Source: Entrophospora sp. SA101 (taxonomy: Eukaryota > Glomeromycota > Glomeromycetes > Entrophosporales > Entrophosporaceae). Taken from it: a stretch of 64,000 nucleotides of DNA. The position numbers and the translations under genes were made by a program. The notes under the pieces are model-generated. The model was not told the DNA's origin, searched no databases, and saw nothing but the letters and a program-made list of their open reading frames with translations. Shown here piece after piece: positions 58,563-64,000 of the stretch (its first letter is position 1; the number at the start of each line of letters is the position of its first letter). The stretch spans positions 37,932 to 101,931 of the forward strand of contig CAUDNR010001890.1 of the NCBI GenBank assembly GCA_958430865.1, written 5' to 3'.

Positions 58563-59306
58563 TTTTGTTGATATTTTGCAAATTTAATTAATTATTTTAT
58601 AAACTTTTTATCTTTTAAATTTTTTTTTTTTGATTTTTGACAAAATGTTAGTATTAGATTAAAAAAATTACAAGTTTAAATATTAAATTAAAATGAACTT
58701 TAAAAAAATCCTGAAAATTACAAAAACTGTTTAAGGATCAAATTTTTATTACTAAAATCTATCAATTACTTTTTTAATTTGTAACTATACGTGAAAAAAA
58801 ACTTGTAAACAGACAGATATGTTAAAAAGACTCATTTTAAATAATTTGTTTAACAAATAAATTACTTTTTATGTCGAATGAGATTTTTCCATTACCAAAT
58901 AAAGATATATTATACAATTTAAATTTGGCATTATTATTTGTTTGTTTAATTGCTTTATATTGTAATGTTTAGATTTTGTTACTATTGGTATTAAATATAT
59001 ACTGATATGTCAAATGATATCATTATAATATAATTAATAAATAATTTATTTATTTACCTACAACATCCATACGAACAAGTTGTTAGTTATCATAGTCACA
59101 AAGTAATTACCTCTTCTCCAATATTTGTGAACGTTAATTATATTTAAGTTAATTAACATTCACGATTCCTATCTAAAAAAAAATTTCCTTCTGCCCTCTG
59201 CAGAATTTTCGGGACCATGCATTTTTCGCGAAGATGCTTTAAAAAAGTAGATTAATTATTATCATCTCTTTTTTTTTTATAATTGGTGTATTATTGTTTT
59301 AGGATT

Positions 59307-59489
59307 ATGTTATCTAATTCTTTAATATATATCTTTATTTACCATTGTAAAAATCAAATGTTTTATTTCTCACGGCCAAATTTAGATATGATTTTAGAAG
59401 ATCGTAATGATCCTAGTGGCCAAATTCGTGAACATAGTAAAATACATGTTCTAAAAAAGAATAGAACTCTACAACAAATAATTTTTTAA
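59307..59489 (+). pseudogene. Unrecognised coding fragment, copy 2
   Basis: Counterpart of 15923-16105. Confidence 0.25.
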
Positions 59490-60653
59490 CAAAATCTTTT
59501 TATTACATTGAAACTAAAGACTATTCTATCGCTATTTTTTAAAAGGTAGGTCAGAAAGTGACTTCTATACTTTTTAAAATTTGCGCAAGATTTAGGATGT
59601 CTTTAGACCGAGCCAACTATGCTTCGTATGATGCTTTTGGTAGATAAAAACGGACGGTCTTTTTTTTAATGGTTAATATTAGTATTGGTCGCTTATCCCC
59701 CCCCCCGTTGTATGTGAAATTGAATCTATAAAATTTGGAATGGGGTATTAGATATGAAATTCTGATTGGCTGAATTCACATAAATTTTCATTTTCCCCAA
59801 AAATTTTTTTTTTACCTTTTATTTTTCTAAACATAAAAAATATAAAATTTTATTTGAAAAATACTTTTTTAAACAATGAATTTAGCTTGGTTTTAAATTT
59901 AAACAATAAATATGCCAGTCATTATTTTTTTATGTTATAGAATCAATATTACCCATATTAATATAAGATTGAATTACACAATACATAATAATGACACGAA
60001 ATCATTTTTACGAATTCGGATCTATTTAATATTAATTCGGTTAATAGTGAATCCAATATGAATTAATAAATAATAAATTTTAATAAATAATATGGCCCAT
60101 ATTAATTTAAGATTAATTACACAATGCAATAGTATTCGGGTTAATAGTAAATCTAATTTTATAGGCTATAATAAATATAATTGAATTAATAAATAATCAA
60201 ATTTCTATTTAGTTTTAAAGTTGATGTGTTAGTGTAACCCACACTATACAACAATGTCATGAGCATAACTTGTGGCCACGTGATCAAATTAAACCCAGCT
60301 GAAGAAATAATTTTTTTTTAACAAAGAAATGTTATTATCTTTTCTAGAGATAAACTGTAGAATCACGATTGGTCAATTAATTAATTTATTCCATCAATAT
60401 TATATGTATATGCATTATAATATAATATTTATATGTTTTAATCACGCTCCAATAATAAATATGATAAATATATAATAATAATAACCTTTTCCAGCAAAAA
60501 CAGTCTTCGAGGTCATCTGACCAAATTTGATGTTTTTTTTTATAATATGAAATAAAGATTTAATTTATAATATAAGGCTAGATATTTTAATATTAAGTAC
60601 ATATTTTTATATAACTATTCCATATATATTTATATGAATCTTATTGATATTTA

Positions 60654-61394
60654 AAGTTGAAAATGATCGACATAATATAAAAGGAATGTTTTGTTTAGAA
60701 AAGTCACTCAGCCCTGATCATTCCTTAAATATCGTCATAAAGGTTTTTTACGCTCTTTTTGAGCAATTTTGTAATTCTTTATTTTTATCAAGTGTTGTAT
60801 TTAATCCCTCTTTTTTTTTTGCCTTTTTAGTTCTTCAATTATTTGCTCATATTCGATAATGCCAATGTAATATATCCTCTGTCTTCTGATTTTATTTGTG
60901 TATCTGACAACTCTCTATAAGCTGTGTTTCTGGATCTGGTAAAGGAGTTTGGGTTTGTTGTGTCTTAGTCTTTTTGTTTTGACTATTTTTCTTCAGTTTC
61001 TTCTAAAGAAATCAAATTATCTCTTTTTTTTGCAAATCTCCGCATTAGATTCTTTTTTGTTCCACGTAATGAATATTTTGTGGTGTGGGACTCAAATAAA
61101 CAATGCAATTCACTAGTAGCTAGTCTTGATTTTCCAAATTGGAAAGAGGATTGATTTGGAAGAATTCGTTGTTGATGTCGCAATTGTAGCTGACGTTGTT
61201 ATTGTTATAATTGGTTTAGTACAATATTTAGTTGGGGAGAATAATGCGTTTTAATTTTTTGAAAAAAAATTTTAGAAGCAGAAAAAAAATATCTCTCATC
61301 ATTAGCTCGGACTTCCTGGTCTGGAATTCCACAATTCAAATGTTGCCGTATGTACTGTATCATGCGCACAAATTTATTACGAAAAATATTCTGA
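60654..61394 (-). pseudogene. Decayed gene of unknown family, copy 2
   Basis: Counterpart of 17270-18010, with the same interrupted frames. Confidence 0.35.
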
Positions 61395-62089
61395 AATTAG
61401 TTAAATTCTAAATATCTTTTAGCCTCTAAAAAATTATTTATTTTAGTCTTGTGATACTGTTGTGGGGAAAAGAAACAATAAATTAATAATTCTATATTTG
61501 TTATATACACCTAAGCCACTAAGCATGATATACTTTCCTTTTAACAAATTAGATCGAAACCTTGAACGTTCTTTTCATAAAATTAGTTAGCTACTATTAT
61601 ACACGTATATGTACTGTATCATCTGTCCTAGTTTCCCTTTTTGGACTTAAACTAATTTGGAAAATTTGATTATCCGTCAAACCTATTACTCATACTTGCC
61701 GCCCAAGGTCAAATTCCAAAATTCGAATCTATAAATTGATCTAGTATGAATTGGTAAGTTAATTAGCTTTTTTAAATAATTCCTTCTTCTAATCCCTTTA
61801 AGTTATATGGCAAATAGTTTAAGACTGAATTGGATTATAAAAAAGGCTTTGATTAAGGAATAATACGAAAAATGAACGCCTAGACATTCTTCCTCATATT
61901 TTTGAAATCATATGGTAAATACGACAATAGCATCATATGTTAGCTGATTTCTGGACGCTAGAATTAATTAAGGTAAAAAATTACATATAAATAATATTAT
62001 GGCTCCTAAAAAATAAAATTTTAATCACAAAATCGATTTCAAAAATTTTTATTTTGAAATTTGGTCTTAAAATTTTATCAAAACGATCA

Positions 62090-62395
62090 ATGAAAAATAC
62101 AATGATGGGATCTCTTTTTACCATTGCAAACTTGTCAAATGGCAAAAAAATTACGATTTATGCGCCTGATCTTGAAAAAGCACAAATACTTGTTGAAAAT
62201 AACGCAAATTCGGATTTGCCACCTGCACAACTAATTTTTTATCTTACCTTGTTAAACGAGATTGCAAAGCAAATTCCTAATTTTGATATTAGTAATGTGG
62301 AATTGACAAAGATTTTCACTAATTCTTGGAGGAACTCCAGCCTTGAATACACAGACGAGTTTGTTATTTTGGCGAATAAACTTGGACTTAATTAA
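62090..62395 (+). CDS. Short HMG-box-like protein (module E, copy 2)
   Basis: The 101-residue product is identical to that of 18706-19011, followed by the same 10-bp hairpin (62396-62419) and palindrome (62727-62753). Confidence 0.6.
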   Translation: MKNTMMGSLFTIANLSNGKKITIYAPDLEKAQILVENNANSDLPPAQLIFYLTLLNEIAKQIPNFDISNVELTKIFTNSWRNSSLEYTDEFVILANKLGLN

Positions 62396-63488
62396 ATATC
62401 CAACTCGAAAGTTGGATATCGGTTATATATTATATCGGCAATCAGCAATAATATTTTAATATTAAACACACACAAACAATATTTCGAATCCCTCGATTAC
62501 TTTTCTTGTTATATGCAATAAACTCCTAATTTTGGAGGAATTATACACAAACAAATTTATTACTCGATTATTTTAATTGACATTTTTTTAATTAATTATG
62601 GACAACTTTTTTTATTACAATAATATTTTTTTTTATTAATTTAATCTTCTATTAATTATTTTTTTGTTAAACATTGTTTTCGTTTATTCATAATAATAAA
62701 AACAATAGTCTCGAAATACAGACAGTTTGGCAAATGACCACGTAATTTGCCAACATTACTTGAATATACCAATTGCGGTATCTATATCTTAGTCAGAAGA
62801 AGCTAGATCATGGTATATGACACAAATATTCCATTGAAATGCAATGTTTTTTTAACAAACTGGTCACTTTGCTCCAAAAAAAATAAAAAAGCTACATATT
62901 AAAGGCATGATAAAAAATTGTGCCTTTCCACCAAACTAATTGAAAAATCACCAAAAATACCAAATAAACTTATATATAGTCTCTAATAACAAAGTTTATT
63001 TAAAAATTCTTTTTTTAAAATAGAGCTTGATCAATTAATCAACGAATCCAATGATTTTTTTGCTCGATGGTTTTCACACACATACCTTCTTTCTTTATAT
63101 ATCTATTTTTTATTATCTCTGACATCAACTAATCTTTTAATAAACCATCTAGGTAAATAAAAATAACACACCAGAAAAAACACTTGTAATATTTTCACCA
63201 CTCCGAATTCAAAAGTATAATAAATCCAAGGTTTTGGCTTTTCCCTTCTGGCTTGTTTTTACTTTTGTTGGCGAGAATCTGTTTCTTTGATTTTCATTAA
63301 AACAACAGTTTTTTCGACGTTATAACATTTACCCTCGCAGCATTAATCATATAAATACATTTGTTTATTTTTTCCATCAATTTCCAATTAAAGCTTAATT
63401 TTTAAAATTCCATGAGTCTATTTGAATAATATTTTTATATTTTTTAATTAATATATAATAGATATAATATATACAATATATACAATAT

Positions 63489-64000
63489 ACACTGGCCTAC
63501 AGTAATTTACCGGGTTTTTTTTACTATTTATGGAATTATGTTTTTTGTGTATATGTAAAAAAATTTTTATATTTATTATTTGACAAAAACAAGTTTTCAA
63601 AATAAAATCCTAAATGTGATGTTTAATGTTTAAAATTTTTAAATGAACAGGCTAATATTTAGTATGTCCACCTTTAGCCTTAATTACTGCTTTGGCACGA
63701 TCTGGTAAGCTTAAAATTAAACAATCTAGCGTTTCTATGCTGATTTTCCCCCATTCCTCTTGTATTACATTTATTAATTCCTGTTTAGATTTAGGCAGAG
63801 GTTTTCTTTTACATACTTGATGATCCAGATAGTTCCACAAGTTCTCAATCGGATTAAGATCTGGACTTTGCACCACCAAATCTAAAATCGGAATGTCATG
63901 TGTTTTCATCCACCAAACACTATAATTTGATGTATGACATGGAGCTTTGTCTTGCTGAAAAATAGAATTAGGGTAATTATTAACCCATGGTATAAAGTGT
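63489..64000 (-). mobile_element. Tc1/mariner element, copy 2, cut by the window end
   Basis: Counterpart of 20105-20616. It holds the left inverted repeat and the transposase C-terminus with [11 protein letters not shown] on the minus strand from 63652. The rest lies beyond the window. Confidence 0.75.

Larger units (their letters stand above)
44863..64000 (+). repeat. Large duplication, copy 2, continues past the window
   Basis: This is the same-orientation repeat of 1479-20616. Every element described in copy 1 recurs here at +43,384. The left edge is sharp, since the 20 bases before 44863 share nothing with those before 1479. The copy is still matching at base 64000. If it continued through 44862-equivalent sequence it would be a tandem repeat of a 43.4 kb unit. 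Confidence 0.95.

Noticed and set aside
1..64000. CRISPR array, bacterial operon or organelle DNA
   Set aside because: No regularly spaced direct repeats with unique spacers; the genes have spliceosomal introns and eukaryotic domains; no rRNA or mitochondrial genes are seen.

Overview
The window looks like nuclear DNA of an arbuscular mycorrhizal fungus, most likely Rhizophagus or a close relative in Glomeromycotina. It is very AT-rich, its genes carry many short GT-AG introns, and it contains tyrosine-kinase-like (TKL) kinases of the kind expanded in these fungi. It also has short HMG-box-like proteins resembling the MATA-HMG family and many decayed DNA transposons (Tc1/mariner, hAT, Tigger-like, MULE-like). 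The genus is my inference from protein style; no database search was possible.

Layout. Positions 1-1478 hold transposon ends and relics. Positions 1479-20616 form a block that recurs from 44863 to the window end at a constant offset of 43,384 bases. I saw six substitutions in its first 150 bases and none afterwards in the places I compared, including long homopolymers. The block carries HMG-like genes and fragments, transposon relics, MITEs, two old paralogous sub-blocks and a dead kinase gene. The far copy runs off the window, so this could be a tandem repeat with a 43.4 kb period, a dispersed duplication, or an assembly artefact. A 10-N scaffold gap lies 1.3 kb before the second copy.

The single-copy part (about 20617-44862) carries the intact genes. 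They are a TKL kinase (27120-28997, -), a CRAL-TRIO/Sec14 plus GOLD lipid-transfer protein (29563-31677, +), an alpha-tubulin N-acetyltransferase of the MEC-17/ATAT1 family (35781-37024, -) and a Cdc11-type septin (40814-43026, +). All four splice models keep frame across every intron. Between them lie a dead paralogue of the kinase, several decayed genes of unknown family, Tc1 elements and tandem duplications. Septin and tubulin acetyltransferase both act on the cytoskeleton and the Sec14-GOLD protein on membranes, but nothing in the sequence shows that they are co-regulated.

The least ordinary items are the HMG-like modules, each with a small HMG-like frame, a hairpin starting at or just after the stop codon and, in three of them, a palindrome or half palindrome; the fungal tubulin acetyltransferase; an exact 116-bp tandem duplication across a splice junction that splicing can remove; and the 43.4 kb repeat with its edge-clustered differences.
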